Positions 56,027-64,000 of a stretch of 64,000 bases of DNA are shown here, in pieces (positions within the stretch are counted from its first letter, which is position 1; each line of letters opens with the position of its first letter). The notes under the pieces were generated by a model. It was not told the DNA's origin and did no database searches. It saw only the letters and a program-made list of their open reading frames with translations. The stretch comes from Poriferisodalis sp965203655. Lineage in GTDB: Bacteria > Actinomycetota > Acidimicrobiia > Acidimicrobiales > Poriferisodalaceae. A program made the translations under genes and the position numbers. Location: positions 682,001 to 746,000 of the forward strand of contig NZ_CBDBDD010000009.1 of assembly GCF_965203655.1 (NCBI RefSeq), written 5' to 3'.

Positions 56027-57036
56027 TGCCGGCGCCGAGCGTGACGGGCCTTCGCCCGCTCGCGCATCCGAGCGTGGGCCTCGGGTGTGCCGTCGTGGAA
56101 TGTGCCGAACAGCTTGTCGAGCGGAACGGGCCTGTTGCCGTAGTTGCACTCGAAGTAGCGATGATGAAGGTGATGGAAGTAGTCGCCGCCGGCCATAGTG
56201 GGCCCCTCGCGCTTGCCGAGCTCGAATCGCTCGAACCCCGAGTGGGACATCGCCGTTGCGACGCTGTTGGACAGCAGCGTCAGGATCACGATGTAGGGGT
56301 GGGCCGGCACCACCCACCACAGCACGAACATGCTGAGGTACATCATGTGCTCGACGGGGTGCATCGACAGGCCGCTCCACGGCCCGGTGTTCACGTTGCG
56401 ATGGTGCAGGTAGTGGACGTGTGCGTACACCCAGCGCATGTGCAGCACGCGGTGGATGAAGTAGAAGTGGGTCACCGACCACAGCGAGGTCGGCACCGCG
56501 AGTGCTGAGAGGTACAGCCACGCAGAACCCCACTCCACCTGCGGAATCCAGCCGTTGGCGTAGAACCACATGGTGAGTGACTCGTAGATCGTCCACACCC
56601 CGCAGCCGCTGACGAGGCACCAGAACATGTTGTCGCGGGTCTGGTTGTTCCACAGGAAGGCCCGGTTGGTCGTGCTGAGCCATTGGCGGTTGTACTTGAA
56701 GCGCTGCTGCTGGACCTGCCGGATGTACAGCAGAACATGCAGGGTCCCGGCCACGGCCGTGAACATGGCGACGTTTCGCAGGTAGATCTCCAGCACCCAT
56801 CGCGGGCTCAGACTGGACATGCGCTCCATTGCGGGCGTGAAGAAGTTCCACGCCAGCGCCGACATCCCCACCCAGAGCATTCCTTGCGGCCACATCATCG
56901 AGATGATGTTCCGCAGCGTTCCGAGCGGTCGCGGCGGCCAATTCAGAATCGGCGACACGCTGATGGGCAGATCAGGCTCGAAACCCTTGGCGTCGGTGTC
57001 CGATGGGACGCCGTCGGGCGCCTGCGTGTCCGCCAT
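56011..57036 (-). CDS. Sterol desaturase / fatty acid hydroxylase family membrane protein
   Basis: 341 aa from the ATG whose first base is 57036; the longer frame runs into the DUF3644-like gene on the other strand. Hydrophobic segments alternate with His clusters: HFYFIHRVLHMRW, HVHYLHHRNVN and FHHLHHRYFECNYGN, which form the di-iron site of the superfamily. Such enzymes hydroxylate or desaturate lipids, sterols or carotenoids in the membrane; the substrate is not deducible. Confidence 0.88.
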   Translation of the reverse strand: MADTQAPDGVPSDTDAKGFEPDLPISVSPILNWPPRPLGTLRNIISMMWPQGMLWVGMSALAWNFFTPAMERMSSLSPRWVLEIYLRNVAMFTAVAGTLHVLLYIRQVQQQRFKYNRQWLSTTNRAFLWNNQTRDNMFWCLVSGCGVWTIYESLTMWFYANGWIPQVEWGSAWLYLSALAVPTSLWSVTHFYFIHRVLHMRWVYAHVHYLHHRNVNTGPWSGLSMHPVEHMMYLSMFVLWWVVPAHPYIVILTLLSNSVATAMSHSGFERFELGKREGPTMAGGDYFHHLHHRYFECNYGNRPVPLDKLFGTFHDGTPEAHARMRERAKARHARRRHSASR

Positions 57037-57157
57037 GAGAGCGCCGTCCTCTCCGCTCGGTCCAGCCCTCGTCACCTCAGCGGCAGAATACCCCGCACTC
57101 CGAAGCGCTCCGTCGTCCCTCGCCGGTCCCAGGGACGACGGTGGGCGACCGCAGCGG

Positions 57158-57163
57158 TACGGT
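57158..57163 (+). promoter_or_regulatory. -10 hexamer TACGGT, leaderless-type
   Basis: TACGGT ends 5 bases before the ATG at 57169. Confidence 0.4.
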
Positions 57164-57168
57164 GCTGC

Positions 57169-58461
57169 ATGGCCGAGCCGCCCAGCGACGACGACGTCGA
57201 GCTCGCACTCAAGCTGCTCGACCTGTGGGACAACGGCAGGGGCATCTCCAAGAGCGAGCTGGAGCGTCGCACTTGGGAGGACGGCTCGTCGCACGGCCGC
57301 CGTTTCGACCGGTTCATGCGGCGCACGCTGCAGATCGAGACGACGGGGCGTGCTCGCCAGACCGACCTCATCGAAGACCTCCAAACTCAGGTGCGGTCGC
57401 TGGGCGCGCAGCCGGCGGGCACCCCCGCCACTGAGTGGGAGACTCAGCTGCAGCAGGCCCGCGCATCCTGCCTGGAAGCGCTGAGAGTCTGGAACGATCC
57501 GCTCAGCTCGTTCCGCACGGGCGCGTTCTCGCTGCTGTTCGTGACGGCGTGGAACAGCCTGTCGCTGGCGGTGCTGCAGCGCGGCGGCGAGGAGTGGCGC
57601 AAGCTCGACTTCGACGGTCAGCCCACGCTGTTCGACGGGGTGGAGCAGTCGCTCGACACGCTCGACCTCATCGGCCGGGCGTTCGGGGGTTCTCCTTATC
57701 GCGGCACACGCGAGAACGTGGCTCGCTGGGTTGAGCTTCGCAACGCCACCGCCCACCGGCACCTGCCAGGACTGGACGTCACGGTCATCCCGTTCGCGCA
57801 AGCCGGGCTGCTGAACTTCGAGAACGCATTGACCAGCGAGTTCGGTTCCGAGTACTCGCTTGCGGACAACCTGTCGGTGCCGCTGCAGCTGTCGGGCTTT
57901 CGTGACCCCGGCGTGCTCGCTTCTGCCCGCAAGCTCCATGCATCGCTCCCGCTCGATGTGCAGGCGCTGCTGGGCCGCGCCGAAGCGGTGCCCGACGAGG
58001 TGCTGAACGACCCCACGTACATGATCCGGGTGGCGTTCGTGCCGGTGCCTAGATCGTCGGCCAACAATCCCGACGCCGTGGCCTACTTCGTGCGGCCCGG
58101 CGAGGTGCCTGCCGAGCTGGCCGATGCCCTCGATCAGTTCGTGGTGCTCAGCCGCCCGGTGGCGCGCCACGGCTTCAGGCCGTCCGACGTAGTCGGCGAG
58201 GTGCGTCGCCGCACGGGCCTGAAGTTCACGACCGCGATGCACGCCGAGGCGTGCCGCAAGCTCGGCGTGCGTCCCCCGAAAGGCCAGAACGACCGCACCA
58301 TGAACCTCAACTACGCCGAGTACCTGACCAGCTACAAGAGCTACCTCTACACCCAGGCATGGATCGACCGGCTCGTCGCCGAGTTCGCAGAGCCGCAGCG
58401 GTTCGCCGATCTTACCGGCGCTATTGCGTCAGCGGCGATGACCAGCCGTGGCGTGAGATGA
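57169..58461 (+). CDS. DUF3644-like protein
   Basis: 430 aa from ATG 57169. The N-terminal 60 residues (LLDLWDNGRGISKSELERRTW) look helix-turn-helix-like, and the middle LRVWNDPLSSFRTGAFSLLFVTAWNSL is the DUF3644 core. The C-terminus (KGQNDRTMNLNYAEYLTSYKSYLYTQAWIDRLV) resembles the end of that family. DUF3644 proteins are often in mobile or defence-associated contexts, but no partner gene is seen here, so no defence claim is made. Divergent from the desaturase-like gene. Confidence 0.65.
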   Translation: MAEPPSDDDVELALKLLDLWDNGRGISKSELERRTWEDGSSHGRRFDRFMRRTLQIETTGRARQTDLIEDLQTQVRSLGAQPAGTPATEWETQLQQARASCLEALRVWNDPLSSFRTGAFSLLFVTAWNSLSLAVLQRGGEEWRKLDFDGQPTLFDGVEQSLDTLDLIGRAFGGSPYRGTRENVARWVELRNATAHRHLPGLDVTVIPFAQAGLLNFENALTSEFGSEYSLADNLSVPLQLSGFRDPGVLASARKLHASLPLDVQALLGRAEAVPDEVLNDPTYMIRVAFVPVPRSSANNPDAVAYFVRPGEVPAELADALDQFVVLSRPVARHGFRPSDVVGEVRRRTGLKFTTAMHAEACRKLGVRPPKGQNDRTMNLNYAEYLTSYKSYLYTQAWIDRLVAEFAEPQRFADLTGAIASAAMTSRGVR

Positions 58462-58468
58462 CTGATTG

Positions 58469-60847
58469 CTACGGCGCGGCGGCCCGGTAGCCGACGCCCG
58501 GCACGGTGAGGATGTAGGTGGGGTTCCTGGCGTTGTCGCCGAGCTTCGAGCGCAGGTCCTTGACAAAGGTGCGCACGCGCTGCGCGTCGCCGCTGGCATC
58601 GTCGCCCCAGACGAGATCGAGGAGCTGTTCGTAGCTGAGTGCCCGGCCGGCGTTGATGCACAGTTCCGAGAGCAGCTTGTACTCGGTTGGGGTGAGATTC
58701 AACGCTTGCCCGGCGACCGTGACGGTCCGGGTCAGGAAATCGACGGTGAGGTCGGCCATCCGGTACGTCTCGACATGCTGCGATTGCGCTCGACGGCGCA
58801 GGGCAGCGCCGATGCGGGCCAGCAGTTCGGTCGGCGAGAAAGGCTTGACGAGATAGTCGGCGGCGCCCATCTCGAATGCTCTCTCTACGAAGTGGTCGTC
58901 GTCCCGACCAGAAACGAAGATGAGCGGCGCCTCCAAGATCTTGGGATGACGCCTGACGAGCTCGAATCCGTCGACGCCGGGCAGCACCACGTCGAGCAGC
59001 ACGAGATGGGGCGTCTCGGCTTCGAACAGGCTCTCGACCTCGCCGGGATCGCTGGTGACGACCGGCGTGTAGCCGGCCCGTGCGAGCGTGCTGCGGACGA
59101 AGCGCAGCGCCTGGGGATCGTCATCGATGACGAGTATCCGCTCGACCTTTGTCCCCGCCCGGCTGCTGTCACTGACGCCTGCATCGGTCAGGATTGCTGC
59201 GACCGGCGGCTCGTCGACGGCGGGCACGGTGAAGGTGAACTGCGCGCCGCTGCCGTTGCCCGCGCTGTGAGCCCAGATCCGGCCGCCATGAGCCTCCACG
59301 ATGCCCTTGCAGATGGCCAGCCCCAGCCCGTAGCCGCTGGTGGCGCTCTCGGTTTCGTCGGGGAGCCGGCGCGAGAACTTGGTGAACAGCAGCGGCAGTT
59401 GCTCGGCAGCGATGCCGGATCCCTCGTCGGTCACCGAGATTGCCACGTGGGTGTCGTCCAATACCGCTGACACGCTGATGGTCGACCAGTCGCGGGAGTA
59501 GGCCGCAGCGTTCACGAACAGGTTGTGCAGCACCTGGATGATCCGCTGCCCGTCGCACCACACACGCGGCAGGATTGGCGCCGGCTCGACCTTGACATTG
59601 TGCTGATAACCGCCGCTGAGGAATGTGTTCTTGGCCTGCTCGATAATCGACTCCAGGCTCCCCGGCGTCGGATTCACCGACAGCGTTCCCGCCTCGATGC
59701 GCGTCATATCCAGCAAGTCGTTGATCAGACCCCGCATGTGATCGGCTTGCTCTTCGACGATGCGGAAGAACTGGCGAACCTCTGCGGGATCGGGGGGCAC
59801 CAGCGAGCTGCGCACGGTGGCCGCTGAGCCCTTGATGGACGTCAGCGGCGCACGCAGTTCGTGGCTCACCATCGCCAGGAACTCAGCTCGAAGCCGTTCC
59901 AAGTCCTCCAGGGGCGAGATGTCCTGCAGCGTCGCAATCACCGTTACCAGCTCGCCGTCGTCGGAACGGATCGGCGTGGCATTGACCAGTGTGGTCACCT
60001 CGCTGCCATCAGGACGCACGATCACCAGCTCTTCGGCGTGCACCGTCTCGCCGCCTTGCAGGGCCGCCCTGAATGGCAGATCCTCGAATGCGATCGCGGA
60101 ACCGTCCATCCGCTTGAACGCCAAGCGCTCGACGCTCGCGACCGAGAACTCTCGCTGGTCGGGACCGACGCGGAGCAGGCGACGCGCCTCTTGGTTGACC
60201 ATCACCGCCTGCTTCGAGGCGGTATCCATCACCAGCACGCCCACTGGAGAGGTGTTCACCAGGGCTTCGAGATCAGCCTTTGCCCGCTGCTCGTCGCCGT
60301 AGCGGCGGGCGTTGGTGAGCGCCTTCGCTGCTTGGCTGGCGAACATCTGCAGGATCTCCTCGTCCTCAGGTGTGAACTCGGAGTTGTCGTGCTTCTCGCC
60401 GATGTACAGCGTGCCCACCTGGCCGTCGCGAACCATGATCTGTGCAGTGAGGAAGGCGCCGATCTGCGGCTGGAATCCGCTGAACCCCGCAGATTCGGCA
60501 TGGGCCACAAAGTCGGTGATCCGCAGCGGGTCGCGCAAGCCGCTGAGGTAGCGGAACAGCTCGATGCCGGCGTCATACTCCACGATCAACTGCTTCTCTT
60601 CCTCGGATACTCCCGAGAACAACAGGTCCTGCAGCTCTCCTGCGTCGTCGACCGTGGTGATGGCTGCGTAGCGGGCCCCTGTCAGCGATCGGGCGCTGTC
60701 TGCCACCGCCTGCAGCACCGTGTCGAGGTCGAGGTCCTCGCTGATTCGCAGAATCGCTTCGGTCAGCCCCGACAGGCGCGAGCGAAGCATCGCGTTCTCT
60801 GCACTCAAGCGGTCGATGTCAGCCAACTTGGCACCCTTCAAGCCCAT
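58469..60847 (-). CDS. Sensor histidine kinase fused to a response regulator with a winged-helix output domain
   Basis: 792 aa from the ATG whose first base is 60847. In order: a short coiled coil, a GAF domain (about 35-180), a PAS domain (about 195-310), HisKA with phospho-His329 in MVSHELRAPLTS, HATPase (about 430-550, with GSGYGLGLAICKGIVEAHGG-type G-boxes), a REC domain with the Asp at 619 in LVLLDVVLPGVDG, and an OmpR/PhoB-type winged helix (about 690-790, LTPTEYKLLSELCINAGRAL and VRTFVKDLRSKLGD). So sensing, phosphorelay and DNA binding are in one soluble-looking polypeptide with no membrane helix. Its own promoter region carries two 18-bp direct repeats. Confidence 0.9.
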   Translation of the reverse strand: MGLKGAKLADIDRLSAENAMLRSRLSGLTEAILRISEDLDLDTVLQAVADSARSLTGARYAAITTVDDAGELQDLLFSGVSEEEKQLIVEYDAGIELFRYLSGLRDPLRITDFVAHAESAGFSGFQPQIGAFLTAQIMVRDGQVGTLYIGEKHDNSEFTPEDEEILQMFASQAAKALTNARRYGDEQRAKADLEALVNTSPVGVLVMDTASKQAVMVNQEARRLLRVGPDQREFSVASVERLAFKRMDGSAIAFEDLPFRAALQGGETVHAEELVIVRPDGSEVTTLVNATPIRSDDGELVTVIATLQDISPLEDLERLRAEFLAMVSHELRAPLTSIKGSAATVRSSLVPPDPAEVRQFFRIVEEQADHMRGLINDLLDMTRIEAGTLSVNPTPGSLESIIEQAKNTFLSGGYQHNVKVEPAPILPRVWCDGQRIIQVLHNLFVNAAAYSRDWSTISVSAVLDDTHVAISVTDEGSGIAAEQLPLLFTKFSRRLPDETESATSGYGLGLAICKGIVEAHGGRIWAHSAGNGSGAQFTFTVPAVDEPPVAAILTDAGVSDSSRAGTKVERILVIDDDPQALRFVRSTLARAGYTPVVTSDPGEVESLFEAETPHLVLLDVVLPGVDGFELVRRHPKILEAPLIFVSGRDDDHFVERAFEMGAADYLVKPFSPTELLARIGAALRRRAQSQHVETYRMADLTVDFLTRTVTVAGQALNLTPTEYKLLSELCINAGRALSYEQLLDLVWGDDASGDAQRVRTFVKDLRSKLGDNARNPTYILTVPGVGYRAAAP

Positions 60848-60887
60848 CAGTGGTGTCCCGAGAGGCAAATGCGCACCGGAAACGTCT

Positions 60888-60926
60888 GATAATGCAGCAT
60901 ATGACTCAGATAATGCGGCATATGAC
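60888..60926. promoter_or_regulatory. Two 18-bp direct repeats (21-bp period) upstream of the kinase-regulator gene
   Basis: GATAATGCAGCATATGAC (60888-60905) and GATAATGCGGCATATGAC (60909-60926) differ at one base and are spaced by TCA. Each core (ATGCnGCAT) is palindromic. They lie in the divergent gap between the kinase gene and the hydrolase at 61016, so a regulator bound here could control both. OmpR-type regulators often bind tandem direct repeats. Confidence 0.7.
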
Positions 60927-61015
60927 ACTGAGTGCTCAATGAACCTCCGCGAGTGCGTATGGCGGTGGTTGCTGCGCTTGGTGCATCCTGATGGCGGGCG
61001 AGCGGAGGTGACGTC

Positions 61016-61909
61016 GTGCCGATGATCCAAGGAGACGGGGTCGAGCTGTACGCGGAGGAATCCGGCGCTGGGCATCCCATCGTGTGGCTGCACGAGTTCG
61101 CCGCCGACTACCGCACGTGGGAGGGACAGATCCGGCGGTTCAGCCGCAGCCATCGATGCATCGCCTACAACGCCCGCGGCTATCCGCCGTCGGAGGTGCC
61201 CGAGAGCGATGCGGCGTACACGTTCGAGCGGGAGCGGGACGACTTGCGGGCCGTCCTCGACAGCCTCGGCATCGAGCGCGCTCACATCGTCGGCCTCAGC
61301 ATGGGTGCGTATACCGGGCTGATGTTCGCCTTGCGGTATCCCGAGCGGGTCACGTCGTTGCTGTTCGCCAGCGGCGGGTCTGGCGCGTTCGGCGACACCC
61401 GCGAAGCGTTCCTGGCCGAGGTCCGTGCGGCTGCCGAGGCGATGATGAACGAAGGGATGGAGGTGGCAGCGGAGCGGCTGGCTGTCGGCGCCACCCGTGT
61501 CCAGCTTCAGAACAAGGACCCCAGGGGTTGGGAGGAGTTCAAGCAGTACCTGGCGGAGCATTCGGCGGTCGGCTCCGGGCTGACCATGCGCAACTTCCAG
61601 GCCGGGCGCCCGTCGCTGTACGACTTCGAATCCGAGCTGCGCCAGCTCGACGTTCCCGTGCTGCTGGCCGTCGGCGACGAGGACGATCCGGTCATCGAGA
61701 CGAACGTCTTCCTCAAGCGGGTGCTGCCGCGGGCCGGCCTGTGGATCGCGCCCCGCACCGGCCACGGGATGAACCTGGAGGAGCCTGCTGCGTTCAACCA
61801 GATGGCGGCGGACTTCTTCAGCGCAGTAGAAGCCGGTCAGTGGACCCGCCGTGACCCACGCGCCGATCCCGCCCACTCTTCGCTCGGCGGTGCCCGCTCC
61901 GCGAGCTGA
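61016..61909 (+). CDS. Alpha/beta hydrolase
   Basis: 297 aa from GTG 61016 with GGAGG seven bases upstream. The oxyanion HE/HG-like stretch is WLHEFAADYRTW, the nucleophile elbow is GLSMGAYTG (Ser near residue 98), and a late GHG motif (RTGHGMNLEEPAAF) gives the catalytic His. The Asp is in VGDEDDPVI. Substrate unknown. It faces the kinase gene across the operator repeats, so it may be under that regulator. Confidence 0.85.
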   Translation: MPMIQGDGVELYAEESGAGHPIVWLHEFAADYRTWEGQIRRFSRSHRCIAYNARGYPPSEVPESDAAYTFERERDDLRAVLDSLGIERAHIVGLSMGAYTGLMFALRYPERVTSLLFASGGSGAFGDTREAFLAEVRAAAEAMMNEGMEVAAERLAVGATRVQLQNKDPRGWEEFKQYLAEHSAVGSGLTMRNFQAGRPSLYDFESELRQLDVPVLLAVGDEDDPVIETNVFLKRVLPRAGLWIAPRTGHGMNLEEPAAFNQMAADFFSAVEAGQWTRRDPRADPAHSSLGGARSAS

Positions 61910-62009
61910 GCCGTCGAATGTCGTGACGCGCCGATGGCCGGGCGCGTGGAAGGCCCCTTCGGGGACGTGACAGACTCGCTGATAATCGGCGTGATCGCAG
62001 GAGCGAAGC

Positions 62010-62759
62010 GTGGACGATGAAGGTCTGAACGTCGCCAGGGCACTCGAGGAGACGATCCAGCGGGAGGCTGCCGAGGCCGAAGCGGCGAATCCGCCGGACA
62101 ACCCGCCAGATTCGTGGGTCCGCAAGAACGTCAAGTCCTATCCGGGTGCGGAGAAGCAGCAGCTGCCCCACCCTGTGCCGGCCCCCATGTCAGTCGGCGA
62201 CGTGTTGTCTCGCCGTCGCTCCTGCCGGAGTTTCTCGGGCGAAGCAGTGCCGCTCACGGCGCTGGCTTCTGCGTTGGGAAGCGCGCTGTTGACCCGCGGT
62301 GACGCGCTGTCGCGGCCCTATCCATCGGCAGGTGCGCGATGGCCCGTCGAGACGTACGTGATTGCCCGCAACGTCGAAGGCCTCGCTGAGGGCGCGTATC
62401 ACTACGACGCGGCCGACCACATGCTCGCTCGTGTGAATGCGAGCATCAGCGCCGAGTCGCTTGCGCAGTGCTTCAGAGTGCAGGAGTTCGGCCCGCTGCC
62501 TCAGGCGGTGGCCGTCGCGACGGCGACGTTCACGCGGTCGTGGGCCAGATGGGGCATCCGGGGCTCCAGATTCGCCTACCAGGAAGCCGGAGCGGCAATC
62601 ATGGCCCTCGATCTCGCGAGCATCGCTGCGGGACTCGACACGGTGTGGCTCGGCGGATTCGACGATGTCCTGCTCTCGGAAATCCTCGGCCTCGACTGGA
62701 GCCAGGACTCGGAGACACCCGTGCTGGGACTGGGCATCGGCCGAGCCGTGCCAGAGTGA
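62010..62759 (+). CDS. SagB-type nitroreductase-family dehydrogenase
   Basis: 249 aa from GTG 62010 with AGGAG six bases upstream. RRRSCRSFSGEAVPL binds FMN phosphate; RPYPSAGARWPVETYVIARNVEGLAEGAYHYD is the characteristic SagB-type segment (PSAGxxxP), and FAYQEAGAAIMALDLASIAAG the helix of the second half. SagB-type enzymes oxidise azolines in ribosomal peptides, but stand-alone copies are common and no cyclase or precursor gene is visible. 21 bases before the RdhA-like gene, so likely cotranscribed. Confidence 0.8.
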   Translation: MDDEGLNVARALEETIQREAAEAEAANPPDNPPDSWVRKNVKSYPGAEKQQLPHPVPAPMSVGDVLSRRRSCRSFSGEAVPLTALASALGSALLTRGDALSRPYPSAGARWPVETYVIARNVEGLAEGAYHYDAADHMLARVNASISAESLAQCFRVQEFGPLPQAVAVATATFTRSWARWGIRGSRFAYQEAGAAIMALDLASIAAGLDTVWLGGFDDVLLSEILGLDWSQDSETPVLGLGIGRAVPE

Positions 62760-62780
62760 CCCTCGCCGGGAAGCGGGACG

Positions 62781-63839
62781 GTGACTTCTGAACAAGAGGG
62801 CCGGTCGGGCCGGCCAGCGAGGCCGCAGCGGCTGCGGCGGATGGAGCGTCGGACGCCGGTCTGGGAGGCGCCGGGCGAGATCGTCGAGTTGATGGGCGAG
62901 GTCTCGGGCAACGAGTTGAACGGCTGGGGCTCATCTGAGGCTCGGCAGCCGACGCTGGTCATGTGGGCTCATCCCGCCACGATCGCCCACGGCCCGGTCC
63001 AGGTGCGCATGACCGAGGAGTTCATGGCTCATCCTCAACTGCGCACAGTGCTGCGCACCGATGACCGCCACGAGCCCGCACCGGTCGATTCGCGCAGGAT
63101 CGATCGCACGCCGGCGGAATGGCTCACCGAGATCACCGAGTTTGCGACGAGCGAGCAGGGCCACAGCGTCGAACTGGTGGCGGTCGTGGCAGCCCGACGC
63201 GAATGGTTCTTCGAGGGCCGCGAGTCCGGCCTTCCCTGGGCGATCCTGCTGGCCGTCGCGATGGACCACAGCGAGTTGGCGACCGCGCCCGAATACACGT
63301 CGGCCATGGAGGTCCACCGTCAATACAACCGGGGAACCGCTGCTGCGAGGACGCTGGCCGACTGGATCCGCAGCCGAGGATTCGAAGCGGTGGGCCACGG
63401 CGGCCCCGGCGCGGGACCGATGCAGATGGTCCCTGCTGCGATCGCCGCCGGGCTCGGAGAGCTCGGCAAGCACGGCTCGATCATCAACAGCGAACTCGGT
63501 TCCTCGTTCCGGCTGGCGCTGGTGCTCACCGACGCGCCGCTCGTTGCGACCCCTCCGGACACCTTCGGTGTCGACGAATTCTGCAGCGGCTGTCGCGTCT
63601 GCACCGATGCCTGCCCTCCCGACGCCATCGCCCCCGACAAGCGCCTCGTGCGAGGAACGGAGAAATGGGCGGTCGATTTCGACCGGTGCCTGCCGTACTT
63701 CGCCGTCAGCTATGGGTGCGGCATCTGCATTGCCGTGTGCCCGTGGTCGACACCCGGGGCCGCCCCGCGACTTGCCGACAACATGCGCCGCAAGCTCGCC
63801 CGAGACCAAGCAGACGAGCCTCCAGCGCAGACCAACTGA
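62781..63839 (+). CDS. Reductive dehalogenase-like iron-sulfur protein (no TAT signal)
   Basis: 352 aa, GTG start. AAGLGELGKHGSIINSELGSSFRLALVLTD is the RdhA/QueG-type cobamide-binding region, followed by two ferredoxin motifs: Cys268, 271, 274 and 278 in CSGCRVCTDACP, and a second set in CLPYFAVSYGCGICIAVCP. It lacks the twin-arginine signal and membrane partner of respiratory dehalogenases, so a cytosolic catabolic role is inferred. Next to a SagB-type flavoprotein gene, which may form one redox unit. Epoxyqueuosine reductase is an alternative, but the length and motif order favour RdhA. Confidence 0.75.
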   Translation: MTSEQEGRSGRPARPQRLRRMERRTPVWEAPGEIVELMGEVSGNELNGWGSSEARQPTLVMWAHPATIAHGPVQVRMTEEFMAHPQLRTVLRTDDRHEPAPVDSRRIDRTPAEWLTEITEFATSEQGHSVELVAVVAARREWFFEGRESGLPWAILLAVAMDHSELATAPEYTSAMEVHRQYNRGTAAARTLADWIRSRGFEAVGHGGPGAGPMQMVPAAIAAGLGELGKHGSIINSELGSSFRLALVLTDAPLVATPPDTFGVDEFCSGCRVCTDACPPDAIAPDKRLVRGTEKWAVDFDRCLPYFAVSYGCGICIAVCPWSTPGAAPRLADNMRRKLARDQADEPPAQTN

Positions 63840-63946
63840 TGTCAGGGGCACATCGCATCGCCCAAGCAGCCTCCCCGCGTCCTCCAACGTTTCGGTGAGT
63901 CTTCTCCGAGCGCAGTCGCTCCCTCGTGTCTCGCTCGATTCCCGCT

Positions 63947-64000
63947 ATGAATACGCGGATGGGAGTCATCGTGATCACCGGGTCCGCCGGCGGGATCGGC
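63947..64000 (+). CDS. Short-chain dehydrogenase/reductase (3' partial, cut by the window edge)
   Basis: The start ATG (63947, or 63959) opens MNTRMGVIVITGSAGGIG, which is the Rossmann TGxxxGIG motif of SDR enzymes. Only 18 codons are in the window. Substrate unknown. Confidence 0.7.
   Translation, partial: MNTRMGVIVITGSAGGIG

Noticed and set aside
57169..58461. Defence system built around the DUF3644-like protein
   Set aside because: No nuclease, helicase or other defence partner is adjacent.
60848..60960. N-terminal extension of the kinase containing SYAALSESYAALSD
   Set aside because: The repeated peptide results from the two 18-bp DNA repeats. No suitable start codon precedes it, and the region looks regulatory.

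Overview
High-GC actinobacterial chromosome, most likely from the class Acidimicrobiia (inference). Four observations point there: F420 biosynthesis genes beside cell-wall sugar genes; a SpoIID-type secreted protein with C-terminal GDGYWLA repeats; CWB2 cell-wall repeats; and many start codons that sit 5 to 10 bases after a TANNNT hexamer, as in leaderless actinobacterial transcripts. There are no rRNA or tRNA genes, no CRISPR arrays and no insertion sequences. No gene-free stretch exceeds 300 bases; the longest is about 260 bases at 46366-46627.

Layout. (1) 1-24460 is an envelope-polysaccharide region: a partial MoeB/ThiF gene, an LpdA-like flavoprotein, an LCP ligase, UDP-glucose dehydrogenase, mannose-1-phosphate guanylyltransferase, the F420 pair cofE-fbiA, a CWB2 protein, GDP-mannose dehydratase, a SpoIID protein, two very large membrane glycosyltransferases, a DUF5719-like protein, a thioredoxin-like protein and FtsH. 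(2) 24461-38696 is core metabolism: a KamA-like radical SAM enzyme, then pmm - Trm112-like - PGI/PMI - sahH - comF-like - hpf - secA - prfB - ftsE - ftsX, and an enoyl-CoA hydratase. Much of regions 1 and 2 matches the Mycobacterium tuberculosis Rv3240c-Rv3267 block in content. The enzymes for fructose-6-P to GDP-mannose and its 4-keto-6-deoxy derivative are all present. (3) 38689-64000 is an accessory region of short, often divergent units: two paralogous MFS transporters, acyl-CoA dehydrogenase, hydrolases, VOC and EthD proteins, a toxin-antitoxin pair, a TrpC-like protein, a betaine-type binding lipoprotein, an FNT channel, a Ddn-type F420 protein, a HugZ-like protein, a sterol-desaturase-like membrane enzyme, a DUF3644-like protein, a sensor kinase fused to its own response regulator, a SagB-type nitroreductase and an RdhA-like iron-sulfur protein.

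Most notable finding. The gene at 44554-45573 appears to encode a selenocysteine-containing TlpA/DsbE-type thioredoxin lipoprotein. An in-frame TGA at 45277 sits exactly where the first Cys of the WCxxC motif belongs, the thioredoxin fold continues in the same frame to 45573, and a SECIS-like hairpin starts just after the TGA. Other items of interest are a 38-codon leader ORF with a perfect Shine-Dalgarno whose UGA overlaps the prfB start codon, tandem 18-bp operator-like repeats in front of the kinase-regulator fusion, and a perfect palindrome covering the -10 box and start codon of the toxin-antitoxin operon.
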